From: CALGLS01 sp047626155
GTDB lineage: Bacteria > Bacteroidota > Bacteroidia > Chitinophagales > Saprospiraceae
DNA: 30,989 bases
NCBI GenBank assembly: GCA_047626155.1
Contig: JBLHRR010000052.1
Span: 1 to 30,989 of the forward strand
Direction: 5' to 3'
Positions 7,552 to 16,760 of the stretch are shown here, piece by piece (positions within the stretch are counted from its first letter, which is position 1; every line of letters begins with the position of its first letter). The notes under the pieces are model-generated. The model had not been told where the DNA came from. It did no database searches and saw nothing but the letters and a program-made list of their open reading frames with translations. The position numbers and the translations under genes are program-made.

Positions 7552-8325
7552 TTAATCATCTGTGTCAGCTCCACCATCTAGCTCCTCTGATGAATCAGAA
7601 TGCTCCAAAGTATCGGCCTGCTTTTCCGCTTCAACCTTCAATCGTTTTTTACGAGCTACTTTCTGATAGTTATTACTTTCGTAAATGGTATAGTTCTCAT
7701 ATTTCGTCACGTCCTTTTCCGCCCAGATGTCTTTTCCAATATTACAAAGCAGTACTAAGGATTCGTAGATCTTGTTTCCGATGGAGATTCGGCTTTCCAC
7801 TGAAATATCCCGTTCTGCCACTTTATCTTGTTGGATATTCAGGGCTGATTCAAAATTTTGAGCCGCATCAGAGACCCGCTTGATGTTGTTTTCATTAACC
7901 CCAACGTCATCTAGGAAACTGATTTGAGCGCGGGCAACCCGCACCACACGACGACCACAGAAAATGAGCTGAGCATCAGTCATATCTCCCATTTTAGCTG
8001 TTCCAAATTTGCGGTATCTCCCGGAGCGATTGCCATACTTGATAGCCACTCGGGTCATAATACTGCGGATGGCCGTTTTGAGTTTTTCAGAGGTCTCGGA
8101 CTTCTTATCGGTAACAATCATCTGATCCCCCACCAATTCATCATCATCAGGCAGCTTCCGGAACTTATCACAATTGGCCAGGAAACCAGTCAGTTTCTCC
8201 TTGGAGTAGCCATAAGATTCAAAATGTGCGATATCGCGGCTGGCATATTTGATCCGTTCGATGCATTGAACGTAGAGGTCTGCATCGGGAAAGTTGTATT
8301 GGCGTTGAGTAGATTGCTTTTTCAT
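7552..8325 (-). CDS. Hypothetical helical cytoplasmic protein
   Basis: The 257 residues show no signal peptide and no membrane segment. The sequence looks mostly alpha-helical, with charged central helices (SEKLKTAIRSIMTRVAIKYG) and a conserved-looking GRYRKFGTAKMGDM segment near residue 105. The C-terminal tail is strongly acidic (SDSSEELDGGADTDD). I do not recognise the family. It lies 251 bp upstream of the AAA+ ATPase start on the same strand, so it could be a partner or substrate of that ATPase; this is inference from position alone. A candidate -7 box lies about 70 nt before the start codon. Confidence 0.75.
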   Translation of the reverse strand: MKKQSTQRQYNFPDADLYVQCIERIKYASRDIAHFESYGYSKEKLTGFLANCDKFRKLPDDDELVGDQMIVTDKKSETSEKLKTAIRSIMTRVAIKYGNRSGRYRKFGTAKMGDMTDAQLIFCGRRVVRVARAQISFLDDVGVNENNIKRVSDAAQNFESALNIQQDKVAERDISVESRISIGNKIYESLVLLCNIGKDIWAEKDVTKYENYTIYESNNYQKVARKKRLKVEAEKQADTLEHSDSSEELDGGADTDD

Positions 8326-8682
8326 CTTTGAACAGTTTCTTAAATTTAACTAAATCAGGGATTGTGCTTAGATCAGCTTTTAAGCTTAACAGATCAAAGA
8401 TAGTGTATTGTTTATTGGAATACTAATTTTAGGTATCGGAATTTTGTAGGTTTTATGGAATATAATTTTTACTCAGGTGGAATTTTCTTTGTATTAGTAT
8501 GGCACATGTGATTAAATGATTATATGCTGTAGGGTTTAGGATAATTTTAAGATAGCTCGCTGAATGAGGAAAGTGATTTGACTGTTTCTGAGTTGGATAA
8601 AATTTAGCGCTAAGCGATACAGAACGTTTCTAAAATTTATCATACCCAAATCAGGAATAGGAAAAGGTGCAAATCACGAACC
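8326..8682. other. 357-bp intergenic region
   Basis: The region is AT-rich and lies between two minus-strand genes. Apart from the -7 box at 8395-8402 and a short TTAGCGCTAA palindrome near 8604, I see no gene, RNA or repeat. Confidence 0.6.
8395..8402 (-). promoter_or_regulatory. Candidate -7 box for the helical protein gene
   Basis: The minus strand reads TATCTTTG, an exact TAnnTTTG match, 69 nt upstream of the ATG at 8325. A TTAG lies about 20 nt further upstream in the -33 region, which is only a weak match. Confidence 0.4.
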
Positions 8683-9369
8683 TCACGCCACCTTATACTT
8701 CCTCTTCATATACCTCGAATAAGCAATCCCCAAAACAGAAGGCAACAACCAAGGCACTATTATCCACTGAGGATGCAGCTCAAAGACACCCATTAAAATG
8801 CGGGCACCACCAAAAGCAAAGAACGCCGTGTAAGCTGCAATCCCTGATATAATCGTTCCCTGAATATGCATTTTAAGTTTAGCTTCCTTATCCATGGCCT
8901 TCTCTTTGCTAAAGAAAATAGCTCTACCCGCCGGCATCACGAGCAACCCAAAAAAGACCATCATAGTGCCCATTCCCTGAAATTGGAATTTAATAGCGCC
9001 AAGCAATATCATACCAATACCGGTAGAAAAAAGAATTCCTAGGAAAACCTTTCTGATAGTGTAATACCTGGCCGTCCATTCTTTCTGCTGTTGTAATATT
9101 TCGTAGGAATACCAAAGCGGATAAGCTGTGATTATAGCGAGATAGCCCAAATACATGGCCATCATATATTTCGCCATAAGCAAGTTGCAAATGCTCATGA
9201 AAAAGGAGGTGATCAAAACAATCCACATGGCACCGTAGTAATACCAACCGACCTTCTTATGTAAGGGGCTTCCTTTTTTAAGACCAACTGGAATCCAGAA
9301 TAAAACCAGACTTAAAAAGCCAAAAGGGATATGTATCCAGAGCAATGTTTTGTGTATCAATTCGATCAT
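8683..9369 (-). CDS. Polytopic membrane protein, DUF2306-like
   Basis: From ATG 9369 the protein is 228 aa with about seven hydrophobic helices (LLWIHIPFGFLSLVLFWIP, YYYGAMWIVLITSFFMS, MYLGYLAIITAYPLWY, KVFLGILFSTGIGMILLGA, TMMVFFGLLVMP, GTIISGIAAYTAFFAF, WIIVPWLLPSVLGIAY). Histidines precede or sit in helices (WIHIPFG, LHKKVGWYYYGAMW, KMHIQG), a pattern seen in DUF2306 membrane proteins. That assignment is tentative and no function is known. A start at 9516 would add 49 residues including one more hydrophobic stretch (FAFSIGCTYVCVIGFILNN) and cannot be excluded. The gene has no obvious operon partner. Confidence 0.7.
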   Translation of the reverse strand: MIELIHKTLLWIHIPFGFLSLVLFWIPVGLKKGSPLHKKVGWYYYGAMWIVLITSFFMSICNLLMAKYMMAMYLGYLAIITAYPLWYSYEILQQQKEWTARYYTIRKVFLGILFSTGIGMILLGAIKFQFQGMGTMMVFFGLLVMPAGRAIFFSKEKAMDKEAKLKMHIQGTIISGIAAYTAFFAFGGARILMGVFELHPQWIIVPWLLPSVLGIAYSRYMKRKYKVA

Positions 9370-9636
9370 GCGAGGTTGTTTTAGTCTTTGACTGTAGAGT
9401 GAATAAAGCCAAAGGATATTGTTTAAAATGAATCCGATGACACAAACATAAGTGCAGCCAATGCTAAAAGCAAAGGTAAAGTGACGACTGGAAAGCGATG
9501 GGATTAAATGCAACAAAAATGTGCTGAATTACAGGGGAAGGGACGAATGGCAAAGTTGAATTACCTTTAAAACTAGGATAAACCTTTAATGATTTGGGTT
9601 CTTAGTTCTATTTAGTTGGTTAGTTTGAATAAAGAT

Positions 9637-9768
9637 TGATCAGTTCTGTTATGGCGAATTTTGAAGGAAAATTGAAAATCAAAAGCTCGATATGTGGGAT
9701 TCACCGTAGAAGGTTTTGACTGGTATTTTAATTTTAAAAAAAAGACAGTTTCAATTAGAACAGATCGA
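9637..9768 (-). repeat. Interspersed repeat copy 2, inverted relative to copy 1
   Basis: It begins with TGATCAGTTCT (9637-9647), the same 11 bases that bound copy 1, and ends in a degenerate partner, AGAACAGATCGA (9757-9768). Read on the minus strand, its core (9675-9717) matches copy 1 (2352-2394) at 37 of 43 positions, and the ATTAGAACAG end matches the CTAATTGAA flank of copy 1. It carries no coding capacity and lies between the membrane-protein start and the histidine-kinase stop. Confidence 0.75.
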
Positions 9769-9808
9769 CTCAGATCTACCCACACACTATAAGGAGTATT
9801 TTTGTCTC

Positions 9809-11608
9809 CTACGCAGCTTCTTTCAACCGCTCCCGTTCCTTCAGCAAAATTTGGATATCCTCCATTGCCGTTTGCTTAAAAGCTTCAAACAAGCTGGGCA
9901 GCTGATCCGTGTGAATTTTCTTATAACAATATTCATCTATCTTGCTGATCAAAGGTTGTAATTTTGGAAGGCCGATATTATTGATGGTAGATTTGATATT
10001 ATGCGCCTCAAAGTAGAACGTTTCCAGATCATCGAGTTTGATGCTTTGTTCCATTGCATTTAAGGTGTTTGGAATCTGTTCCAGAAAGATGTCCAGGATT
10101 TCCATTTTGTAATTATTCTTATTGGGAAAATTACGATTTAAAGTAGTGAAATAGGAATGCTGATTTTGTGGGACGGGTTCAAGAATAGGAGAGAGAGGCA
10201 ATTTTTCTTTTTTGATAGGTTCGTCCAGAACTTTGGTCAGTTCTTGAATCAATAGCTCCTGGCTAAAGGGTTTACCGATGTAACTCTGAACTTTAATGGA
10301 TTTCGCATAATGTGCTTCTTTCTCATTAGAGCTCGCGGTTAATACAATAATAGGGGTGTGCTGATTTTGTTGCCCGGACTGCTCCCGCAGATCTTTGATA
10401 AACGCCAGACCATTGCCATCGGGTAGCTTTACATCGGATAAAATACAATCGAATTGCTCTGCTTCAATTTTAGCATTCGCTTCTGCAATGGTTTCTGCGG
10501 TGGTGAGTTTAATACCCCAGTCCAGAAATATATTCTTAGCATAAAGCAAATTGGCCTTATTGTCTTCAATGAGAAGCAGTTTTTTGTAAGTCCAGTGTTT
10601 TGGAATCTGTAGATTTGTCTTTTCCTTTAAGTGTATGGCGACTTCTTCTTCAGTTGGTATGTTGAAGGAAAGGTTTACAAAAAAAGAAGTACCCTTGTTT
10701 ACTGCGCTGTTCACCTCAATACTGCCGCCCATGATCGTGACAATGTTTTTCACGATATTCAGACCAAGCCCAGCACCCTCATAAACCGTTTCTGTATCCT
10801 CATGTACTTGGGTGAAACTATTAAATATCTTGTTCAACCGATCCTTTTTTATTCCGATGCCCGTGTCTCGAATTTCAAACTGAAGGTCTACTTTTTCATC
10901 GGTTTTCTCCAGGAGGAAAATGTGTAAGGCAATGTATCCAACGTGGGTAAATTTTATTGCATTATTGAGTAGATTGATAAAGAGTTGGTACAAGCGGGTC
11001 TGGTCTCCAATTAAAAATTCCGGTAGACTCGGTGGACAGACACAAAGCAGGCTCACCCCTTTTTTCTGAGCTTCTAAAGAAAGAATATTGTTTAGCTCAT
11101 TGCAAAGTTGTTGAAGCGAAAAAGGTTGATTTTTTAATTTAATTTTCCCCGCATTTATCTGGGAAAAAGTCAACAAATCGTTTATAATGACGAGTAAATT
11201 ATCTGCGGAGTTTTTGACAATTTCCACATATTCTTTTTGGCTGCTGTCTAGATTGGTTTTTGACAAAAGTTGATTCATGCCCTGTATCCCATGTAAAGGC
11301 GTACGAAGTTCGTGGCTAACATTCGCAAAGAGTTCTTCCTTGAATTTCGACTGTTCTTCCAGTTGACTTTTTTGCTCTTCGATGGCCGCTGTTTTTTCCT
11401 GCAATTCCTCAATGGTTTTATTGAGCACATTGTTGGTTACCTGGCGGTCGTTTAGCGTCTTTTCTAATTTGTATTCGGTAATGATAAGCTCTCTTTCTAC
11501 CGTTTTCAAAGCCTGTTTTATGGCGCTCAAAGTATCCTCACAAACAATATGCTTACAAATCAGATCTCTGACCAATTCAATATTAGTAATGTTAGAATGG
11601 CTATACAT
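9809..11608 (-). CDS. Soluble hybrid histidine kinase (HisKA-HATPase_c-REC-Hpt)
   Basis: The 599-aa protein has no membrane helix. A coiled-coil-like N-terminus (about 25-90) leads to the HisKA H-box with His99 in NVSHELRTPLHG. The ATP-binding domain shows an N-box around N215 (NLLNNAIKF), G1 DTGIG (248-252) and G2 GAGLGLNI (278-285). A receiver domain follows from about 343, with acidic IEDN (347-350), phospho-acceptor Asp392 in LSDVKLPDGNG, Thr424 and Lys446 in GKPF. The C-terminal Hpt domain has His536 in FEAHNIKS. A full internal His-Asp-His relay is thus present. No sensor domain is evident. The FIST protein encoded 312 bp upstream on the same strand is the obvious candidate sensor. Confidence 0.94.
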   Translation of the reverse strand: MYSHSNITNIELVRDLICKHIVCEDTLSAIKQALKTVERELIITEYKLEKTLNDRQVTNNVLNKTIEELQEKTAAIEEQKSQLEEQSKFKEELFANVSHELRTPLHGIQGMNQLLSKTNLDSSQKEYVEIVKNSADNLLVIINDLLTFSQINAGKIKLKNQPFSLQQLCNELNNILSLEAQKKGVSLLCVCPPSLPEFLIGDQTRLYQLFINLLNNAIKFTHVGYIALHIFLLEKTDEKVDLQFEIRDTGIGIKKDRLNKIFNSFTQVHEDTETVYEGAGLGLNIVKNIVTIMGGSIEVNSAVNKGTSFFVNLSFNIPTEEEVAIHLKEKTNLQIPKHWTYKKLLLIEDNKANLLYAKNIFLDWGIKLTTAETIAEANAKIEAEQFDCILSDVKLPDGNGLAFIKDLREQSGQQNQHTPIIVLTASSNEKEAHYAKSIKVQSYIGKPFSQELLIQELTKVLDEPIKKEKLPLSPILEPVPQNQHSYFTTLNRNFPNKNNYKMEILDIFLEQIPNTLNAMEQSIKLDDLETFYFEAHNIKSTINNIGLPKLQPLISKIDEYCYKKIHTDQLPSLFEAFKQTAMEDIQILLKERERLKEAA

Positions 11609-11920
11609 TTAAACCGAGTTTTATGATCTTTGATCTATTTTGTAGACATTATCAAAGAAGTAATTTTTTAACTAAACTACTGTATACTTTTTCAGAAACA
11701 AGCCGCATTTTACCGAATGCCTGTGGATGGCAGCTCCTCATCTAGGAGCTTGGGAGGAGGACTGGCAAAAGTGAATAGTAACTTGGTTTTTAAATTTTGT
11801 TTATGGGGTTGGTATACTACTTTAGTGTGTTGGAAAATCGAGAATGAAAACAAATGTAGTAAAAATTAAGTGTAATGGGAAAGTGGGTGATAAGGTGAAA
11901 TCACTTTCTGTAGTACACTT
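11609..11920. other. 312-bp gap between FIST and kinase genes, with hairpin
   Basis: A 7-bp stem AGCTCCT-catct-AGGAGCT occupies 11732-11750. There is no T-run on the minus strand, so it is unlikely to be a strong terminator. No ORF, RNA gene or clear promoter was recognised here. The size of the gap leaves open whether the kinase has its own promoter. Confidence 0.5.
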
Positions 11921-13057
11921 TTACTTCCGTTCTTTTAAAAGTACGAGGCTACAAGTTTCATTATAGAAATGAGTGGTGCCAGTACCATGCTGGCCAATTT
12001 CACCATAAGTAAAAAAGCCAATCATAGGTTTTTTCCAAATATTGTGAATGCCTTTTACTTCTTCTTCAACCAGCGGTCCAAGTGCCATTTTTCTGGCCAT
12101 ACAAGAAAACAAAAGCATAGCGTCTGCTTCTCCACTTTCTTTTTGGAAATCCTCAAACCCTAAAAGTGTTTCGTCGATGATGTCAAAACCAGGAGCTACA
12201 GAAAATTGAAAAAGATCTCCTTGTTTAACTGGCCCAGCCATCACGAGAGAACCCTCACTTTCATTGGCATTTAAAGTAGTTCGTAAAATATTGACATTAT
12301 CTTCTCTGCGCAATTGTAAAGGATATTGGGCAGTTCCTGTCGCTATATTTCCCACTTCCGAACCGTTGTGGTGGTAATTGCCAAAATATTCCTTCATTAC
12401 ATCGAGCGCAGGTTTATCATTGATGGTATAGATAATATTGTCCTTGGAATTTGTGATTTGATGCTCTACACCAATAGGCTGCCAGCCGCAGAGTGCTTTT
12501 CCTTTTACTTCAACTTTATCATTGTCGAGCACCAATGCGGTAATACCTGTTTTTCTAAAATGATTATTACTGAAGTTAAAAGTTTCATTCATCTGAAAAT
12601 CATCACCAGCCATACCACCAAAAAGAGATGGAGCTCCACCAACCTCATCATTAATCCCTTTGATTAGGCACTCTCCACTGATGTTCATTGAAAAGAGTAA
12701 AATAAAGGACGGATCCTCAAAATGGGTTTTAGCAAATTGTCCCAATTCCTTTCCGGTCTCTTCAGAGGTTGCATAATCTGAGGTCATGTCAAATATCCGA
12801 AAAGCCTCAGGGGCTATGTCTAACAACATAACTACAATTTCTTTCTCTGATACCTCCGTTCCGGTGAATTCTCCACAAGAAGAAGCACCGATCAATTGTA
12901 TATTGAGTTGAGAAAATAATTTTGGAAAGTTTTCTATGTCGCAAGAAATCGAGCCAAATGCAATGGCTAAGGTGGGTTTGAACCCTGAAGTAAGGAGGGC
13001 TTCTATCCCCGATTTGACTTCTGCCGAAGAACTCCCTGTAATGATTTTGGATTCCAT
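11921..13057 (-). CDS. FIST domain (FIST_N + FIST_C) sensory protein
   Basis: The 378-aa protein covers the FIST fold. The N-terminal half shows PTLAIAFGSIS, the typical LIGASSCGEFTG turn, and LFGGMAGDDFQMNETF. The C-terminal half has ALDVMKEYFGNY, GDLFQFSVAPG, AMLLFSCMARKMALG and the closing GFFTYGEIG, all typical of FIST_C. FIST proteins are small-ligand sensors, proposed to bind amino-acid-like compounds, and commonly feed two-component systems. It is cytoplasmic with no signal peptide. The gene lies between the LytTR regulator (156 bp upstream) and the hybrid kinase (312 bp downstream), all on the minus strand, which supports a sensor role for that kinase. The ligand is not predictable from sequence. 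Confidence 0.93.
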   Translation of the reverse strand: MESKIITGSSSAEVKSGIEALLTSGFKPTLAIAFGSISCDIENFPKLFSQLNIQLIGASSCGEFTGTEVSEKEIVVMLLDIAPEAFRIFDMTSDYATSEETGKELGQFAKTHFEDPSFILLFSMNISGECLIKGINDEVGGAPSLFGGMAGDDFQMNETFNFSNNHFRKTGITALVLDNDKVEVKGKALCGWQPIGVEHQITNSKDNIIYTINDKPALDVMKEYFGNYHHNGSEVGNIATGTAQYPLQLRREDNVNILRTTLNANESEGSLVMAGPVKQGDLFQFSVAPGFDIIDETLLGFEDFQKESGEADAMLLFSCMARKMALGPLVEEEVKGIHNIWKKPMIGFFTYGEIGQHGTGTTHFYNETCSLVLLKERK

Positions 13058-13213
13058 AATAAGTTAGTCTACGCGTGTTAGCTGAATTTACATTGTATAA
13101 TACACTCTTTTGAAGTGCAAAATACCTGCCAAGGAAATGAGAGAAGGGCTTAATTTGTGACTAGGATTAAGGAAGGAGTGAAAGGAGGAGGTAATGTGGA
13201 GTCAACAACAATA

Positions 13214-14047
13214 TCATCTGAAACTTCCGACAAAACTTCTAGAGACGGGAATCGACTTTTCGCAATTGGCCAGTTGGAGAAGCAAGCCCTGTGCATTGCC
13301 GGAGGTAGAAGTGATGGTTTCCCGGTTAATCAGAAAAGAACGGTGGCATTTGACGAGGGCAGATCCTTCTACTTCGTTTAAAATACTCTTCAAGGTGGCT
13401 CGCTCGGTTTTCTCTTTCCATTGCCCCTCCGCGCTAAGGTGTCCTATCTTCACATAGTTCTGTAAAGCTTCCACATATCTGATTTGCGAACTTGGAATAT
13501 CAAAAAGGATGGAGTCTTCAGAGCTTGTAGATTCGGATTTAGTGCTCATCTCTAGGTTAATCTCCTCCGCAATGTGCTGATATTTACGCTCTTTCCGTAG
13601 TAAGGCGATTACCCCAAGGGCTACGATAGGGAATACGCCAACCATAAAAGTGCCTCGTATCATATATGGTAGAAACTCCCAACTGATGTATCCAAAGTAG
13701 GAGATGCGGATATATATATAATTAGCAATGCTGATAAACAATAGAAGGCCAATAATATAAATGATCCATTTCCCAAATGTAAAATCAGTAGCTTTCCCTT
13801 TTATTTTAAACCAGCGTACAATGGTAAATTCGTAGACAATAGAAGTGATAAACGTTATTAAGCCGAAACCCAAGCAGGTTCTCAGTTGACCAGATTCCAT
13901 TTGGTTAATATCAAAAGGAGTGAAAAGATAAAGGAAGCCGGTAACAAAAATACTGATGGCAGTAATGATTTTTACAATACCTATAGCACTTTCTTCCATC
14001 GGATATGGTTTGTTCAAAAGGTGCTTTATGTTTTGTAAAAGTTGCAT
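13214..14047 (-). CDS. Membrane-anchored LytTR DNA-binding regulator
   Basis: The 277-aa protein has four hydrophobic helices at about 24-43, 57-78, 92-113 and 126-150, followed by a short linker and a C-terminal LytTR domain (about 181-277). LytTR features visible are LFDIPSSQIRYVEALQNYVKI, then LKSILNE, LVKCHRSFLINRETI and the final PVSRSF. There is no receiver domain, so this is the Bacteroidetes type in which a membrane domain replaces phosphorylation input. A TACCTTTA box lies exactly 4 nt before the ATG, suggesting leaderless transcription. It is the first gene of a minus-strand run with the FIST and kinase genes, although gaps of 156 and 312 bp leave the operon uncertain. Confidence 0.92.
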   Translation of the reverse strand: MQLLQNIKHLLNKPYPMEESAIGIVKIITAISIFVTGFLYLFTPFDINQMESGQLRTCLGFGLITFITSIVYEFTIVRWFKIKGKATDFTFGKWIIYIIGLLLFISIANYIYIRISYFGYISWEFLPYMIRGTFMVGVFPIVALGVIALLRKERKYQHIAEEINLEMSTKSESTSSEDSILFDIPSSQIRYVEALQNYVKIGHLSAEGQWKEKTERATLKSILNEVEGSALVKCHRSFLINRETITSTSGNAQGLLLQLANCEKSIPVSRSFVGSFR

Positions 14048-14051
14048 CGCT

Positions 14052-14059
14052 TAAAGGTA
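14052..14059 (-). promoter_or_regulatory. -7 box abutting the LytTR gene start
   Basis: The minus strand reads TACCTTTA, one base off TAnnTTTG, with exactly 4 nt before ATG. The same geometry occurs before the helicase gene and the pseudouridine synthase gene. Confidence 0.5.
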
Positions 14060-14355
14060 GTAAATTTGGATTTAGTTTGGAAATGAATTTCCCACATTAC
14101 CATCATATTCATTATCCACTATCCAAATCTCAATCGAATCCTATATGAAACGTTGAATCAACATTATATTAGACCAAATCAAACCAGTTATTGGGGCGAT
14201 GTTGTTTCTCATTTGAAATTGCTAAAGCGGATGAGTGTGTCTTTTATTACAAGGCATAATAAATGAAAATTCCTTATATTCGTCCAATCTTCTGTTCAAC
14301 CCATTCTGAGCAAAACTAAAAGTCTAATATCCACTAGATCTAAACATCAGCACTA
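14060..14355. other. Divergent promoter region
   Basis: The ~300 bp between the divergent LytTR and metallophosphoesterase genes is AT-rich. A TATATTCG at 14275-14282 on the plus strand could serve as a -7-like box, but it lies over 70 nt before the ATG and lacks a clear -33 element. No gene or repeat was seen. Confidence 0.4.
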
Positions 14356-16725
14356 ATGAAAAAAATATTCACCCTCTTCTGTTTGCTAAGTTCAACAATA
14401 TTACTTCATTCCCAAACCATCACCATCCAACCCTATCTTCAGGATGCCGAACCCTCTTCCATCTTCATTCTTTGGGAAACAGATATGAACGAAGAATCCA
14501 TCGTAGAATACGGGCTCACAGAAGCCCTGGGCAATACGGTATCTGGAATCGCCTATGCCTCGAACGGCGTAAACCGAATTCACGAAGTACAACTAGAAAA
14601 CTTAGATCGCTTCACTCGTTATTACTATCAGGTTAAAACAGGGGCGGCAAGCTCAGAAATAGTTCATTTTAAAACCCCACCTTTTGCATCAGACAATGAA
14701 CCTTTCCGTTTGTTGGCAATGAGCGATATGCAACGCGACAACAGCCAGCCAGGTAAATTTCAAGAAATTGTAGAAGAAGGTGTCATCACATATTTGGCTG
14801 AACAAGTAGGGGGTGACCTTAGCGACAACCTCGCTCTTGTCATGATCCCCGGAGATTTGGTGACAACTGGAAATAATTTTTTAGAATGGAAAAATACCTT
14901 TTTCAATCCTGGAGAACAATTGTTTTCTCAGGTGCCGGTCTACCCTGTTTTGGGAAACCATGAGGCTAATACCAATTTCTATTTTGCGTATTTTAAATTA
15001 CCAGAGAATGGAACGGCAGGTTTTGAAGAACACTGGTGGTACAAGGATTATGGAAACACCAGAATCATCGGGCTAAATTCTAACAATCCTTTCGCAACTG
15101 GAAATCAATTAAATTGGCTAGAAGATGCCTTAGCCGAAACCTGCCAAGCGGATTCCATAGATTTCGTTTTTGCAGAGTTACATCATCCTCATAAGTCAGA
15201 ATTGTGGACGCCTGGAGAGTCGCCTTTCACAGGAGAAGTTATTCAACGATTAGAGCAATTTACAACAGATTGCGGAAAGCCAAGTATTCATTTTTTTGGA
15301 CATACCCACGGATACTCTCGAGGCCAATCCAGAGACCACAAGCACCTATGGATTAATGTGGCAACCGCTGGTGGCGCGATCGATAACTGGGGAGAATTTC
15401 CAAACTTTGACTATAATGAATTTTCGAAATCTCAAGATGAATATGGCTTTCTATTGGTAGAGGTAACTGATGGCGCAGACCCTACATTGACTATAAAAAG
15501 AATCGGTCGGGGAGATCAGGATGTGATTGAAAATAATATACTAAGAGATAGCCTGGTGCTCCGGGTCGAGGCGGATATGGTGGCTAAACCTACTCCTGTT
15601 TTTCCAGTAAACCTTGAAGTGATACCTGAATGCGTAACCTTAGAAGCCAATGAGTTCTCATCTGATAACAATAGTATGACACATGGGCAAAGTCATTGGC
15701 AAGTCTCCACCGACCCAAATGATTTCTCTCAGTTATCCGCTGAAAGTTGGAAGAATTTTGAAAATTGGTATTACGAAATTGATACTCAAGCAGGTGATGA
15801 TTTGACAGATGAAAAGATACAGGGACTGGCTGAGAATACCGCTTACTGGTGGCGCGTTCGTTATCGTGATAGGGAGTTGAATTGGTCGGAATGGTCAGAG
15901 GTTGCCCCTTTTACAACAGGCGAATCCATTTCAACTGACAACCTTTTATTAAACCCTGGAGCAGAAGACAGCCTCCAGAATTGGACGGTTGTAGAGGGAG
16001 TTGTAGAAGCCTTGACCACTGGAATCTGCGATGGAATAGATACTCATTCAGGTACACGTTATTTTGCAGTTGGTGGGCTCTGTGACCACAGTGAAATAGG
16101 TCGCTGTATTCAAGGAGTAGAAGTACTTACTTTCGCCGATTCAATTGATACTGGAAATTACATGGTCAATTACGGAGGTTACCTTTCTAATTTTAATGGA
16201 AATGATATACCCGAAATGCGCCTGCTATTTTTAGATGAAAATGCCGTAGAGATAGCTACCTCCGATTATTTGTCCAGTCTAAACAGCTCCTGGACTATTC
16301 TTAACGAATGGTTGACGATACCTCCTCTAACAAGAGTCATACAAATGGAATTGAAAGGAACTAGAACCTCCGGAATAGACAACGATTCTTATTTCGATGA
16401 TTTGTTTTTGACCCTCGGGCCAGCCATGTTGGATTGCAGTGGCGTTTCCGCAATTGAAATGCCAAATCGGCTATCTATACCGCTCTTTAAAGTGAACCCA
16501 AATCCAGTAGATTCGCAAGGAGTGATTGGGTTGCCGGGAGGGGGTGGCGAGAATGTGAAGTTACAGGTGGTGGATGCGACTGGCACAAAAGTTAATCTAC
16601 AGGTTAACTATGAGCAAGAACGAATCACCTTTAACAAACAAGGCTTGGCACCGGGAGCTTATTTCTTTACGTTGCGTGGACGAAGAAGTATTGTTGGGAG
16701 AGGGGAGTTTCTGGTAGTGGAATAA
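14356..16725 (+). CDS. Secreted metallophosphoesterase with T9SS sorting domain
   Basis: The 789-aa protein starts with a signal peptide (MKKIFTLFCLLSSTILLHSQ). A purple-acid-phosphatase-type Fn3 domain (about 21-108) contains IQPYLQ and the YYYQV strand. The calcineurin-like phosphoesterase core (about 116-390) has its metal-ligand motifs: Asp124 in MSDMQ, GDLV (Asp167), GNHE (Asn201, His202), ELHHPH (His276-279) and GHTH (His316, His318). A second Fn3-like segment (WRVRYRDRELNWSEWSE) and a jelly-roll-like domain (about 530-690, NLLLNPGAED) follow. The last ~80 residues form a type-A T9SS sorting domain (FKVNPNPVDSQG to LVVE). It would act outside the cell on a phosphate ester of unknown identity. 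A broken paralogue lies at 19221-20845. A hairpin terminator follows. Confidence 0.92.
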   Translation: MKKIFTLFCLLSSTILLHSQTITIQPYLQDAEPSSIFILWETDMNEESIVEYGLTEALGNTVSGIAYASNGVNRIHEVQLENLDRFTRYYYQVKTGAASSEIVHFKTPPFASDNEPFRLLAMSDMQRDNSQPGKFQEIVEEGVITYLAEQVGGDLSDNLALVMIPGDLVTTGNNFLEWKNTFFNPGEQLFSQVPVYPVLGNHEANTNFYFAYFKLPENGTAGFEEHWWYKDYGNTRIIGLNSNNPFATGNQLNWLEDALAETCQADSIDFVFAELHHPHKSELWTPGESPFTGEVIQRLEQFTTDCGKPSIHFFGHTHGYSRGQSRDHKHLWINVATAGGAIDNWGEFPNFDYNEFSKSQDEYGFLLVEVTDGADPTLTIKRIGRGDQDVIENNILRDSLVLRVEADMVAKPTPVFPVNLEVIPECVTLEANEFSSDNNSMTHGQSHWQVSTDPNDFSQLSAESWKNFENWYYEIDTQAGDDLTDEKIQGLAENTAYWWRVRYRDRELNWSEWSEVAPFTTGESISTDNLLLNPGAEDSLQNWTVVEGVVEALTTGICDGIDTHSGTRYFAVGGLCDHSEIGRCIQGVEVLTFADSIDTGNYMVNYGGYLSNFNGNDIPEMRLLFLDENAVEIATSDYLSSLNSSWTILNEWLTIPPLTRVIQMELKGTRTSGIDNDSYFDDLFLTLGPAMLDCSGVSAIEMPNRLSIPLFKVNPNPVDSQGVIGLPGGGGENVKLQVVDATGTKVNLQVNYEQERITFNKQGLAPGAYFFTLRGRRSIVGRGEFLVVE

Positions 16726-16760
16726 ATGAAAAGGGTAAAGTCAAGAGAAGGGAAAAGAGA

